A stretch of 64,000 nt of DNA, from assembly GCF_001039355.2 (NCBI RefSeq), contig NW_019775824.1, positions 700,832-764,831 of the forward strand, in the 5' to 3' direction. A program made the position numbers and the translations under genes. A model generated the notes under the pieces. The model was not told where the DNA came from and searched no databases. It saw only the letters and a list, made by a program, of their open reading frames with translations. Below, piece after piece: positions 24,411-37,271 of the stretch (positions within the stretch are counted from its first letter, which is position 1; the number at the start of each line of letters is the position of its first letter). The DNA is from Lingula anatina (taxonomy: Eukaryota > Brachiopoda > Lingulata > Lingulida > Lingulidae).

Positions 24411-25510
24411 ACAGCTGGGTAGAGAGAGATCAAGAGATTGAAGAAAAGCCTGTGCAACTTCTTTTGTTTCAACATTCCAACCTCTTTAATCATCAATCAG
24501 GGACTGAAATCAAACCTATTGATCTCATAAGGGTACATGCTGTTGATGTTTGTCTTAATAAAGCACAATTGTTTATCTGGAGATGGTCAAGAGGATAAAG
24601 TTGAAATACCATTAGGGCAAATACTGGCATTTAAAAATGTATTCTGAAGGAGAATTTATTTTGAAGTTGAATGTAAGAGAACAAAGATCAATTGTGAATG
24701 TGAAAGAGAATGTCTGTCATTATGGCAACTGTACTGTAGAAGTAATTTTGTTATTTAGAGACTAGTTTAAGTACAGTAAAATAAATGGAGAGTTGTAAAA
24801 TCCAAGTCTGTTGTACATGCAGTTTTGTTCTGTTGTACGATGGCCATGCTGAATGGCATTTTGTACATAATAAATCTAGAAAAGGAATCTTGTTTGTTTG
24901 CAAGACCTTTGCATTGATATTTAAAGGTACATGCGAACCGAGCATCATTGGAGCATGGATTACCAGTAACACATGTAAACCACTACTAGTTTTTTATATG
25001 ACTCCAGTAAATTTGACATGCCAAGGGATAAACTGAATAAATCACTCGATCAGTCATAAAAGAGCTTTAGATTGCTCCTTTCTTTAAATGTTTGGTCAGA
25101 AATTTGACCTTCTTTTCTGCCCCATTGATATACAGCATAGAATGCAAGCAGAAAAACCTGTTCAAATATTTTTTGGGTAAAATTAAACGATGCCTTTTGG
25201 CAATTCTCTTAGTTATACTACTTGAAACTATACTGGCATTTGGTTGGCTTTTGTGGCAAAAACTTGATTTCATATGCACCTTTAAAGTAAAACAAAAATA
25301 TGGTTTGGCAGTTATTATACACAGCATTGAGAAATTGAGGTTTAAGATTTGTTCTGAAAATTACCAGCTTGATTGTTACTTGGTCGTCCTATCTGATATT
25401 TTTGACCAAATCTAATTTCTCTCGTAAAATAAATCTGCACTCAAATTGTTGCCCAATTTTGTCCCTGTACTTGGATTCAACATTTCATACCATTTCCAAT
25501 GAATTTCTTA
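24411..25510. other. Importin 3' untranslated region and intergenic
   Basis: Candidate polyadenylation signals AATAAA lie at 24557-24562 and near 24780 and 24868. A dispersed repeat copy sits at 25203-25290 (compare 11036). The open frame at 25092-25415 overlaps that repeat and has no recognisable product. Confidence 0.5.
25203..25290. repeat. Dispersed repeat, copy 2
   Basis: Similar over about 85 bp to 11036-11125 in the CEP43 intron, with the same order of CTCTTAGTTATA, GCATTTG and TTTTGTGGCA blocks. Same orientation in the window. Confidence 0.45.
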
Positions 25511-25964
25511 TGGCTCATTCCCAATGAAACTATTGATCTACCTAGATCAATCCAACTCCATGGTGACTGGCTGAATGCAATCAGAATAAAAGAACACCTC
25601 ATTTCCTACATACTTGTAGAGTCGGCTTTTGTTTTCTATTCTATGCCAGGTGGTGTGTTAGAGTGCATTCCCAGAGATTTAGATCTATCCAGAGATTTAG
25701 ATCGACCTACCTCCCTGGGGGTTCATGCTAAATTGAAGTCAGCCAAGCGGGCACCATAGTTTACCCCCTTACAGCTTTTAGTAAGCGGGACAGATGCTTA
25801 AGCCGGCTAAGCTGACAGTAATCTAGTGAGACTCCCCACAGGGATAGATCGATCTAAAATCTATGGGAATGGGGTCTTAATATCTTAATCAGACTGCAAT
25901 GGTGAGAGTCCCCTCAAAGTTGGATCGATCTACAAGGACTAAAAGTTTTATTGGGAATGAGCCC
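25511..25964. mobile_element. Outer MITE of a nested pair
   Basis: Ends are GGCTCATTCCCAATGAAAC on the left and, reverse-complemented, GGCTCATTCCCAATAAAAC on the right. Internal matching continues past a TCCAACT block. Flanks are TTA (25508-25510) and TCA (25965-25967), a slightly decayed 3-bp duplication. A second MITE is inserted in its middle. Without that, it is about 235 bp. The ends resemble those of the inner element but differ enough to be a separate subfamily. Confidence 0.7.
25661..25876. mobile_element. Inner MITE, 216 bp, TTA target duplication
   Basis: Inverted ends GAGTGCATTCCCAGAGAT and (complement) GACCCCATTCCCATAGAT, with flanking TTA at 25658-25660 and 25877-25879. It has the internal blocks CTCCCTGGGG, ACCCCCTTACAGCTT and GTGAGACTCCCCA shared with copies at 54277, 62527 and the long element at 57605. 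It is inserted inside the outer MITE, so it is the younger of the two. The 3-bp TTA duplication suggests the PIF/Harbinger group; this is an inference. Confidence 0.8.
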
Positions 25965-26320
25965 TCAATATCTCTGAATTGGAGGGAATAAGAATAGATT
26001 TGCAGAATATGCAGACAGAAGACAACATTTCCAAAAGCATGTAGTACAATTTTATATGCTCTCAATATGAAATGCTTTTATTCTATTTTTATAGCATTTG
26101 CAGGGTAAACTTTTTTTAAACAATGGAATATTTTTCATCATTATTACACACATGAAAAAAATTCATGTGGTTCATATAAATGTCTTTCATGGTCAATGGT
26201 TATAATGGTTGCAATGGTGTAATCAGTTTATAACTCCATGTAACATGGAAGATGAGTCAATGTTATGATTATACCAACTAAACTGTTCTAAAACAATATT
26301 TTTTTTGGGGCAATTGTATT
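25965..26320. other. Intergenic between importin alpha and UTP14
   Basis: AT-rich 3' flank of UTP14, which is read from the other side. No feature seen beyond an expected 3' untranslated region. Confidence 0.45.
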
Positions 26321-29300
26321 TTAAGTCTTTTGTTTCCTTTTTTTACTTTGTTTACTGCCTCTGGTTTTTTCTTTTTTCTGAGCAACTGGTAAACCCTTCC
26401 CTCCTCCCTTCATTTGCTGTTTTTTGAATACTTCACTTTTGTCCATTGGTTCAATCACAGTGCCTAGTTTTGTCAGAACTTTGGGACGAATCATCTTTCG
26501 GTATGCAGTCTCTGGGTTCCATGTTTTGCCAATTGGTGCACGAATAGCACTCTCAAATTGTTTAATATTACTGAACGGAAAAGGCAGATCATTTACCTGA
26601 AAATAAAAAAATTAAATTTAACATAATTTAACTAAAAGGAATGTTTCTGTAATGCTTTTTGTAATTCTTTGTTACAAGGATGTTGACATTTCTGTTTCCC
26701 CTGCTCATAAAATAGCTCAGTTGACATTAACTGCAGATGACTTGCCTACAATACAGTTGATCTTTCCAAGTGTTTTGCAATAAATGCCAAAGCACACATC
26801 AATGAAGAGGAAGGTTCGAGTTACCTGATGTTTAGCTATGCTGTTGTCCTTGGTCTCAGAGATGATGACATTTTGTTTGTCTTTATCCTTTCTTGGTGGC
26901 AAAGGAGGAGCTTTGATCAAGAACCTAATGAACAAATTGTAATAATGTTAAACCCCTTCCATCAAATTTGTCTCGAGATGCCCAACAGCAAATTGTTCAG
27001 AAATCTTATTTTAATGTAGGTTAAGAAATGATGCAAATGCAGATTTCAGAAATATTTTGCTTGATTATAGTTCTGTTGTTATTTTTTGAGAATCTTGTGG
27101 GGTTCTTAAACAGACATGGATTGACAAAATCATTTTATGGTTAACAATAGGGAGTAAATACCATTGTTATAATTCAAACAGACGCCGTGGAGTCTATGCC
27201 ATCCCTAGAATTAACTGTCCACTTAATTCTGATACAGGAAATAGTGGTTTTAAGCATACAAATTGCCTCCTGCTATCAGTTAGTCTTGAAACAATGTAGG
27301 TCTGTTTTTGGACAAATCCATAAATAAATATCTGCTTTTACTGGGAAACATAAACCAACACAGGTAAAGAGACAGACCGAGAAAGAGAAAGAAATTGTTT
27401 AATATAGTCATACCTCTTCTTTTTCTTCCTAGACACTTTTAACCCAGTTCCTCCCCAGTCTCCCCAACCTGGCAATGTCAGGTCAATATCCTTGGGTTTG
27501 TCACGTTCTTCAAGGCGAGTCTTCTCCATGTTGAACTCCTCTACAACATCATCACTAGCAAAGGCCTGGGCAATTGTCATCCTTTGGGTTTCCACTGGAT
27601 CTTCTTCATCTTCCTCATTACCTACTATGTTAGGAATCTGTGAGGGGCATACAGATTTACTTCCTACGGTGACAATCTTTTTTGGGTCTACCTGAATCTC
27701 TCCTTCTGCTGAACTAGACTGTTCATTGTCTTTTACCTTGTGCTTTTTGCTCTCTTTCTTTAAAGTCTTTAGATTATCATCATCATCATCAGACATGTTT
27801 CTTTCAAAGTCCTCATATTTTCGCTTTCTTTTCAAAACTTGAGTTATGAGCTCATCTCCACTATCTTCCATTTCATAGTCTAGGTCACTGTTTTCACCTC
27901 CATCTTTTTCTTCTTCTTCTTCTTCTTCCTCATTACCTTCACTATCACTACCAGATGTATCATCTTTTACTGGTCTCTGTTTCTCCTGTGTTCTCTTTTT
28001 GGCATTCTTTTCTGGTTTCTTCACAGATGGTTCATTTGTGTTAGATTTCTTCTCCTTTGGTCTTTTACTAGACTTCAACAATTGCTCCTGTTTTTTCCTT
28101 TCTAGAACATCAAATAATTCATCAAGTTTCTCATTTTCACTCTCATCATCCTCTTCTTCGCATTCAACATCATCATCAATGTCTTCTTTCTTTTTTCCAG
28201 CTTCAAGTTCCTTTGTGGGTTGCTGGATTTCTTTTTCATCATTGCTATCGTCTGAATCTTTGCCATTTTTCATCTTGAATCAAAACTTGTGCTTCCAAAT
28301 TTACCACTGCATCAGGCTTCTTATAGACAGAATGATGTTTTGGCAACATGGTCATCCAAGGATTTGCACTAGATTTATCACTCATTGCTCTTGTGTTGCC
28401 ATTCATAGGTTCTTCAGTGTCGCTGCCATCACTTTCACTAGATATAGCTGGTTTGTTGGTTAATTCTTTATTTTTCTGCAACATGTCTTGAACTGCCTGG
28501 CGACTCTACATACAAAACAGTAATAGTTTTAAATTTGACTGCCTCAGAAATTATTAAAGAGAACAAATGATAAACACCAAAAATAGAGAAAGCATGGAAA
28601 TATACCATGAGAATGAAGTAAATACTTTGGAAAACTGAAGGTTTTTAGCAAACATCAAAAATTTTAATTTCCTGTTTCATTTTCTGAACAACTTTACATG
28701 TCTGCACAAGACCTTGTGGTAATTAAGATGACAACTTATTGTTCAACCACTTACATGATCATTGTGCTTCCCATACAGTACCACATTCCTCATATACTTG
28801 CTGCCTCCTTTGTGCTTCAAACTCATTCTTTCCTAAAATCACATGTAGCACAGATCTTCAAAATATGATAAAATAAGAAAAATCTAATAGAATAATGAAA
28901 AAAGGGAACAGAAAACAAAATTACATCTTTAATATGTCTACTGAGGAAAGAATCCTTTTTGCTACAAACAAATTCATTACACTTGAAGTGCATTGGGCAA
29001 TATTCAACAGTAGAGCAATATCAATACTTTTCTAATGTACAAACACTTCTCACTAACCTGCATTCTCTGTTTGTCTAGCATTTGGAGTTTTTCTAGGTAA
29101 GCTTCTGGGTCAGTCTTTTGCAGTTCCTCCAATGCTTTCTTTTCCTCTTTCATTTTTTCTTTCTTTTTTATACGATGGTATCTAATAGTTAACAAAAGAT
29201 TATCAATTAGCAATTTCATGGCATATGAAACTGCAGTAAACTAACAGAAATGCATACTGCAGTCCTGTGGGTATAAACTTGCATTATCAATCAATGGTAA

Positions 29301-32300
29301 AAGCAAATAATAAAAACAATAATTAAACAGCTTTAATATAATGTCCCTGTTATTTAGGTAAATAATCATATACCTTACATCTTACTTACATGATAAAATC
29401 AAAAATGCAAATGACACATCACATACCTCTTACTCTTTATCTTGTTTTGACGTCTTGACTTGGCTTCTTTGTAAGACAGCAGAGCTCTATATTTTTGTAG
29501 CTCTGCTCTACGAGTTTTAGCCTGTAGATAGACATAATATTAATCATCAGTTAACTGAAATCTTTGTAATCTTGTTTAGGAAAATCACCATAAACACTCA
29601 AATATAAGACTGAAAGTATTCTTTAACTATACATTTTTTCTTCAGACTACATGCCTGTTCTAACCAAGATCTATACTCAGCCTTCCATGACATCATTATT
29701 CTCAATCTCAAATGAAGAATGAATAGAACACTTTGTAACCCTGTCGTCGGGCTGAAAAGCAACCAATGTTTGCTGTAACCAACCTCTTCTAGACTCATTG
29801 CCTTTAGAGCTTTTTCTTCAGCAGCAGTCAAAGCTTTCTCTTGCATCATTACATTCTGACTTCCATGCAACAAGGTGGCTATCTCTTTCTCAAGGGGAGT
29901 CCTTGGCTAAAACATAATGGTAGGTATTGCCTTTTTTAAAAGATCCACTTAGTGACAATCAAGCAAAATAAATGATCTGCCGATTAATTCTGAATCTAAA
30001 ACATCTTCCACAGACAGTTAGTAAAAATAATGTACCTCCAAAAAATTAAAGATACATAGCATACCACCTTGCCCAATAGTCTTTAAAGATCACACGTGGA
30101 AAAAAGTGCACTTTACAAGCTTCTAAATTTACAAATGGATGTTTCTGTTACATTCTTTCTATCAGATGTCAAGTAAATACAAGTAACCATGATTGCATGG
30201 GGGGGGGATAAATTGAGAAGTGAGCAGCATATTGCAACACAAATTAGGCAAACACACACACACCTGAAATCTTTTGACAAACTGATCTGTAGTGTGTAAA
30301 CGTAGATTAGGCTGCTGGAGGGGAAACTTGAGTTGATCAGCTTTTCTATTCTTCTCTACCACAGGGTCCCATTTTGCTACTTCTTTAGAAGCATCTTCAT
30401 ATGCAACTGTCCTTTGAATCTAAAAAGTACATAAAAATAATACCAAATACCAACATTAAGAGATACCTGTGTCAACTATAAACATGCATACATTAAAATA
30501 TATTTTCTTGTTGTATTTATAATAAATATATTAATAAGATAATAAGTAAACAAATGAACTCAGATGCTAAATTCTTCCCTTACCCTTTCCTGTTCAGGTT
30601 TTGGTAGTGGTTGTTGAAGAACCTTGTTTCGCTTATTAACAGTGTTCAGTTGCTTCTTCAGATCCCCATGTTTGGTTGTGTTTCTAAGTGATCCAACCAG
30701 ATCATGCAGTTTCACCTTTTCTGAATCTTTTCAGAGACAAAAAGAAAAAGAAAAAGTGATGATGTAGGTTAAGCTGAGCTAAAACAATAAGGGATTTAAT
30801 ATTTCTTTGTATGTAAATTTTCAACACACTGTATTCAACCATGTTACAAGAAACTGTTTTTTTTTTTTTGTTTCAAATAGATTGTTACAGATTTAAAAAA
30901 AAGTTTAAAATGAAGCTATACCTTTACTAGTGCCAATGCTGAACTCAGACACTGTGAGAGAAGCTCCTGATCTCTGTAACACCTTGCTACAATAGAAAAT
31001 GAAAATCTGTTTAATGAAAATATAACATCAGTTTTTGGCTATTCATTAAATGGCATTTCAATCAGTTAAAATATCTCATTTGCCTATTAACTATACAAGC
31101 TCAAATATAAATGAATATGTATAATACGTTATGATTAAGAGCAAATATCCTGATTCAAAACATCTAGGTATGAGCCAATTACAGATAAATTAAAAAGACA
31201 ACACAGCCTCTTTCTAGTCTACAATATTGCAAGAAGTATGTTAATCTATATATTTTGCATTTGAACGGGCATACAAAGCAATTTTAGTTGGAAATGATAC
31301 ACAAAAACTGCACTTTTACAACATCTAACACTCCAAATAAACAAGATCTATTTCAAATTTAACGTCTAGCACAAGCCCAGTACGTAGAAATAAACAACTA
31401 AAAATCGGGATTATAACATATCATGCATGTAATGTGATTCAGATACTAGCATGTGAATAAATGGGAAGGAAGAAGTGTGGAAAAACTGCTCAACCTACTT
31501 TCCATTGGTAAAGGCCAAGTGAGCAGGCTTACCACGTGGCTGCCCTAATTTAACAAGTCAATGCAGTGGATGATGCAAAGAAAAAACTTTTAAGCACATT
31601 AGAGGGATAAAAAGAAAAAGGGAGCACAACACAAAACCTGCACAAATAAAAGTATGATTATAATATAGAGGGCAATGGCATATCAACAGAGGTGACATTA
31701 AACATTCGGGAACCATGCACCGAGACAACGTCAAATAATACAATGGCCACACTAGTTTGTTCTGGTGGGGTAGCCCTGACAGTATGAGTAGTAAAAGGTG
31801 TGAGCGCAGTGAATGAATTGTCGTATTTGAAGACAGCAGAGCATAAAACTGAACGCATAGAACCGACAAAAAACGAAGCTGAAATTGCATTTTGACAATT
31901 AATATACACATCTAATGGTGATGATTAATTAAGATAAACAATTTTAGACACCATTCTTATATAATCTTTAAAACTATGATAGCACACTCGCTTGGTTTGT
32001 ATGCCTCTTTAAATCGATGGAAGTAGTCTGACCTTTTTCCACCACTAAGGGAGCTCACAGCATCCAGAAGCCTGGCATGTTTTTCTTCATCATCTCCTTC
32101 CTTAAAAAAAGAAAGAAAGAAAAGGAAAAGAGCCCAGCTCTATTTCTTATTTCAAGACATTCAGGTTAGGAACAAAACTAAGAAACTTAATGCAGAACAG
32201 ACCATCCCTTTGTTGTCTAGATTCCCATGGATATATTATCTTATGATACACTATGAATAAGATTTTTGTTTCTGCCAAATTTCTAGACAAAATAAATAAA

Positions 32301-32431
32301 TCTGGAAAGTTCCAGTGCTAGCATGACCTCACTTACCATACATAACATTGCATTATACATCACTTAATTAATTTATATCCAAAGCCTACCTCTTCACTTG
32401 CACTTATTTCAACATTATCTTCGCTGTCCAT
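26321..32431 (-). CDS. UTP14: U3 small nucleolar RNA-associated protein 14 (UTP14)
   Basis: Component of the small-subunit processome that matures 18S rRNA in the nucleolus; in yeast it activates the helicase Dhr1. Twelve exons: 32431-32390, 32100-32033, 30986-30922, 30726-30584, 30419-30264, 29906-29784, 29521-29427, 29181-29058, 28832-28755, 28505-27414, 26924-26825 and 26596-26321. The product is about 786 aa; human UTP14A is 771. Marks include MDSEDNVEISASEE, KVAKWDPVV-type text in exon 5 (EVAKWDPVVEKNRKADQLKF), ERMSLKHK, SRQAVQDMLQKNKELT, DLTLPGWGDWGGTGL (GWGDWGG about 644-650), FLIKAPPLPPRKDK and APIGKTWNPETAYRK, ending in a lysine-rich tail. Exon 10 encodes a long acidic linker. That exon contains a one-base frame change at a five-T run (28266-28270 on the + strand). 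Dropping one base keeps both flanks and splice phases in register, so a sequence error is likely. Exons 1-5 recur at 32987-35144. Confidence 0.92.
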
Positions 32432-32584
32432 AATTTACACTGCAGGTATTGATCAGTTGGGCCTAAATGATGCAGCAGATTCAGTTCCCTGTAATAAAGA
32501 GCAAACACAATGATTGAGGGGTTTCAAAGGGTAATCAGAGGCATTGTACAGTACGTATCGGTTTGCAAATTCTACATTTTTATN

Positions 32585-32732
32585 TTTCCTGGCAAATTCA
32601 ATAACGACGTTTGCGCCAACCGACTTCGTTGGGGGCTGGGGGGGGGGGGATTTTTTTTTTTTTTTTTCGGAGAACGGGCGAAAATCGGTGCGCGCGCAGG
32701 ATGTCATCCATAAAATTAAAAAAGTGTGGCCT
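32585..32732. mobile_element. Likely end fragment of a transposon present in one haplotype
   Basis: This 148-bp piece follows the single n at 32584 and abuts the second UTP14 copy. At exactly this point the two copies diverge: the first reads ...ACAGACAG-TTAGTAAAA and the second reads ...AGTGTGGCC-TTAGTAAAA. A junction at TTA fits the right end of an inserted element whose terminus would be GGCCACACTTTTTTAA. It contains long G and T runs and a GCGCGCGC tract. Only one end is present, so the class cannot be given. Confidence 0.45.
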
Positions 32733-35307
32733 TAGTAAAAATAATGTGCCTCCAAAAAATTAAAGATACATAGCATACCACCTTGCCCAATAGTCTTTAA
32801 AGATCACACGTGGAAAAAAGTGCACTTTACAAGCTTCTAAATTTACAAATGGATGTTTCTGTTACATTCTTTCTATCAGATGTCAAGTAAATACAAGTAA
32901 CCATGATCGCATTGGGGGGGGGGGATAAATTGAGAAGTGAGCAGCATATTGCAACATAAATTAGGCAAACACACACCAACACACACCTGAAATCTTTTGA
33001 CAAACTGATCTGTAGTGTGCAAACGTAGATTAGGCTGCTGGAGAGGAAACTTGAGTTGATCAGCTCTTCTATTCTTCTCTACCACAGGGTCCCATTTTGC
33101 TACTTCTTTAGAAGCATCTTCATATGCAACTGTCCTTTGAATCTAAAAAGTACATAAAAATAATACCAAATACCAACATTAAGAGATACCTGTGTCAACT
33201 ATAAACATGCATACATTAAAACATATTTTCTTGTTGAATTTATAATAAATATATTAATAAGATAATAAGTAAACAAATGAACTCAGATGCTAAATTCTTC
33301 CCTTACCCTTTCCTGTTCAGGTTTTGGTAGTGGTTGTTGAAGAACCTTGTTTCGCTTATTAACAGTGTTCAGTTGCTTCTTCAGATCCCCATGTTTGGTT
33401 GTGTTTCTAAGTGATCCAACCAGATCATGCAGTTTCACCTTTTCTGAATCTTTTCAGAGACAAAAAGAAAAAGAAAAAGTGATGATGTAGGTTAAGCTGA
33501 GCTAAAACAATAAGGGATTTAATATTTCTTTGTATGTAAATTTTCAACACATTGTATTCAACCATTTTACAAGAAACTGCTTTTTTTGTTTCAAATAGAT
33601 TGTTACAGATTTAAAAAAAGTTTAAAATGAAGCTATACCTTTACTAGTGCCAATGCTGAACTCAGACACTGTGAGAGAAGCTTCTGATCTCTGTAACACC
33701 TTGCTACAATAGAAAATGAAAATCTGTTTAATGAAAATATAACATCAGTTTTTGGCTATTCATTAAATGGCATTTCAATCAGTTAAAATATCTCATTTGC
33801 CTATTAATTATACAAGCTCAAATATTAATGAATATGTATAATACGTTATGATTAAGAGCAAATATCCTGATTCAAAACATCTAGGTATGAGCCGATTACA
33901 GATAAATTAAAAAGACAACACAGCCTCTTTCAAGTCTACAATATTGCAAGGAGTATGTTAATCTATATATTTTGCATTTGAACGGGCATACAAAGCAATT
34001 TTAGTTGGAAATGATACACAAAAACTGCACTTTTACAACATCTTACACTCCAAATAAACAAGATCTATTTCAAATTTAACGTCTAGCACAAGCCCAGTAC
34101 GTAGAAATAAAGAACTAAAAATCGGGATTATATTATACCATGCATGTCATGTGATTCAGATACTAGCATTTGAATAAATGGGAAGGAAGAAGTGTGGAAA
34201 AACTGCTCAACCTACTTTCCATTGGTAAAGGCCAAGTGAGCAGGCTTATCACATGGCTGCCCTAATTTAACAAGTCAATGCAGTGGATGATGCAAAGAAA
34301 AAACTTTTAAGCACATAAGAGGGATAAAAAGAAAAAGGGAGCACAACACAAAACCTGCACAAATAAAAGTATGATTATAATATAGAGGGCAATGGCATAT
34401 CAACAGAGGTGACTTTAAACATTCGGGAACCATGCACCGAGACAACATCAAATGATACAATGGCCACACTAGTTTGTTCTGGTGAGGTAGCCCTGACAGT
34501 ATCAGTAGTAAAAGGTGTGAGCGTAGTGAATGAATTGTCGTTTTTGAAGACAGCAGAGCATAAAACTGAACGTATAGAACCGACAAAAAATGAAGCTGAA
34601 ACTGCATTTTGACAATTAATATACACATCTAATGGTGATGATTAATTAAGATAAACAATTTTAGACACCATTCTTATATAATCTTTAAAACGATGATAGC
34701 ACACTCGCTTGGTTTGTATGCCTCTTTAAATCGATGGAAGTAGACTGACCTTTTTCCACCACTAAGGGAGCTCACAGCATCCAGAAGCCTGGCATGTTTT
34801 TCTTCATCATCTCCTTCCTTAAAAAAAGGAAGAAAGAAAAGGAAAAGAGCCCAGCTCTATTTCTTATTTCAAGACATTCAGGTTAGGAACAAAACTAAGA
34901 AACTTAATGCAGAACAGACCATCCCTTTGTTGTCTAGATTCCCATATATTATCTTATGATACACTATGAATAAGATTTTTGTTTCTGCCAAATTTCTAGA
35001 CAAAATAAATAAATCTGGAAAGTTCCAGTGCTAGCATGACCTCGCTTACCATACATAACATTGCATTATACATCACTTAATTTATTTATATCCAAAGCCT
35101 ACCTCTTCACTTGCACTTATTTCAACATTATCTTCGCTGTCCATAATTAACACTGCAGGTATTGATCAGTTGGGCCTAAATGATGCAGCAGATTCAGTTC
35201 CCTGTAATAAAGAGCAAACACAATGATTGAGGGGTTTCAAAGGGTAATCAGAGGCATTGTACAGTACAGTACGTATCGGTCTGCAAATTCTACATTTACA
35301 TGTACAT
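32733..35307 (-). repeat. Second haplotype copy of UTP14 5' half
   Basis: Nearly identical to 30020-32583 with scattered substitutions and small indels. It contains intact UTP14 exons 5 to 1 at 33142-32987, 33449-33307, 33703-33639, 34817-34750 and 35144-35103, each with the same length as in the first copy. It is bounded by single n characters at 32584 and 35308. Exons 6-12 are absent, so as assembled it is a partial gene. An unmerged allele is far more likely than a genomic duplication. Confidence 0.8.
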
Positions 35308-35308
35308 N

Positions 35309-36901
35309 ATGGTTGTTTGGTTGTTTTGTGTGAAATAATAATAGAATACCAAATTTATTTCACATGTTCAAAAGGAAATTCACCTTTATGTTGACAGTCT
35401 TCAAGGGGTGTGTGATTCTAAGGCAACATATCTGGTAGAAGAGCAAAAAACTACTTGTTAGCTCTCTAGCAATGTGCAATTAGAGGAGGTGAGAGAAGAA
35501 AATATTTTGCCTGACACTGTGGAGTCTCTCTGGTAGCCATTTTACAGTTATGTGTATTTTTATTTTTCATGTGTTAGCACATATAGTACATATGTCAGGA
35601 ATAAGAATGCTAACACACCAATTTCCCTGCTATATGATACAGTACATTGGTAACTGTAAGGTGTGAAGGTAATGCCAGTGTGGCAAAAAGTTTGTTTTAA
35701 CTTACAGTGATCAGTGACCTATTAAACCATTTGATTAAGCACTTAACATCGGAAAAGTTATTATTTGCATATTACTATCAATTACAGTCAATACAGATAG
35801 GCATAGCTGTGACTGTTTTTTCTTCATCTGTATATCTTAAAAAGAAGTATAATATTTGTAACCAAACTATTTAAGATTTATACTGGGGTAGCACTAACAC
35901 TCGCCAATTTAGCCAAATGCTAAAACTGGAGGGGATAAAATTGGCTAAACAAAAAATGCTTGATTTGACTAATATTAGTCAAATTAAAGCCATTTGGATA
36001 ACAGATTGACAAAAATGCGTTGATTTGGCTAAGTGAAAAAAATTGCTAGCTACCCCTGTTATATTTAGGTATTTATGTGTACTTCATGATATATTGCACC
36101 TAATAAATCTGACCGAATCCATACACTTCTCATAAACCACTTAAGATTTATCAGGTATGTGGTTTTGTTTTTATTATCACTATTATTTAATATTTGTTTC
36201 TGACAAAAAACCTAGCTTATTTACTATAGAGTTATTGATAACAAATTTATTGTGAAGCATTGGAAAATAGTTTGTTTCTTTTAAAAGTGGAAACTGTTCA
36301 CCAGTTTCAATTTCTTTTTATTATTTGATTATACCAGTTGTCAGTGTGATTTCTCTGTTTACAAGAATGACTTGGCTCATATCCCTTAGGCCAATTAGTT
36401 AATTAGACATTGAATTAGACATATAATTAGGCAGAAATCAGTCCTAAAGTGGAAAGTTATATTATACATTCACCACAGCACTATGCAACGAAAATTACCT
36501 TCAGCTATTTCACCACAGGTGATCACTGTTTGACACTTTACATTAGTCTCACCTTGATATCTGTTATTACTACCTGACTGACTGGGAATGGGGCATGTAT
36601 GCTGTAAGCTGCACTGTTCCCATGATTCAAAAGCAGGTGCTTGCAATGCATGATCATTTCATTTGTCAAATTTATGTAACTTTTGTCCAGAGTGTTTTAT
36701 TCATGCTAGAGTAATTTCTTATGGGTTGTATTAAATTTATATATATATTGATGGCTATGGACAAAAAAATTTGATCAGTATAATAATTATCCATTGCCAA
36801 TATTTCGTAATACTTTGTGCAGCAGTATAACTAGATGCTGGATGAATAATATATTTACATGGCTGCGGTTCTTAAATAAATGCAAACTATAGCAAAGAGA
36901 A
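35309..36901. other. Intergenic between UTP14 and the choline transporter
   Basis: AT-rich sequence with the divergent 5' flanks of UTP14 and SLC44A1. No coding exon is recognised. A noncoding first exon for the transporter may lie here, because its first coding exon starts at an acceptor site. Confidence 0.45.
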
Positions 36902-37271
36902 GCACTCCTGGAGCGCAGACCTCAGCCAAGGCAGCAGTCTCCACCCAATGCCGTTCCACCCCTAAATTTTCATTCTATAACGATTTAGTTTTTTTTATTT
37001 TTGATTATTGATTATTGATTGATTATTGAACCAGATCGCCACCAAAAACTAATCATCTGTTGCTTGGCCCTCCTGAAAATTTCATCAAAATCGGTCCATA
37101 ACTTTTTAAGTTATGTTGATGACAGACAGACAGACAAACAAATAAACAAACAAACAAACAGGGGTGAAAACATAACCTCCTTGGCGGGGGTAAATATTGA
37201 AAATTTAGGGGTGAAACTGCATTGGATGGAGACTTTGCTGCCTTGGCGGAGGTTTGCAATCTCTGAGCGTT
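36902..37271. mobile_element. Inverted-repeat element with ACCTCCGCCAAGGCAG ends
   Basis: About 75 bp at 36903-36976 (GACCTCAGCCAAGGCAGCAG ... CACCCCTAAATTTTCA) is matched by the reverse complement of 37195-37270. The centre holds CATCAAAATCGGTCC and a GACA/AACA tract (37121-37160). An inner hairpin arm, ACCTCCTTGGCGGGGGT, is also present. I know similar CCTCCTTGGCGGAGG sequences from many marine animal genomes. Whether this is a MITE or two element tails back to back is not settled. Confidence 0.6.

Noticed and set aside
25092-25415. 107-codon frame downstream of importin alpha
   Set aside because: Overlaps a dispersed repeat, lacks recognised motifs and is probably chance.
27999-28463. 154-codon Ser/Phe-rich frame on the + strand
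   Set aside because: Antisense shadow of the acidic Asp/Glu/Lys-rich UTP14 exon 10.
31558-34628. Paired minus-strand frames (MCILIVKMQFQL... and MYINCQNA...) seen in both UTP14 copies
   Set aside because: They lie in intron 2 of UTP14. They recur only because the block is duplicated, and no domain or splice support was found.
32733-35307. True tandem duplication of UTP14
   Set aside because: Bounded by n characters, only 5' exons present and allele-level divergence; an unmerged haplotype is simpler.
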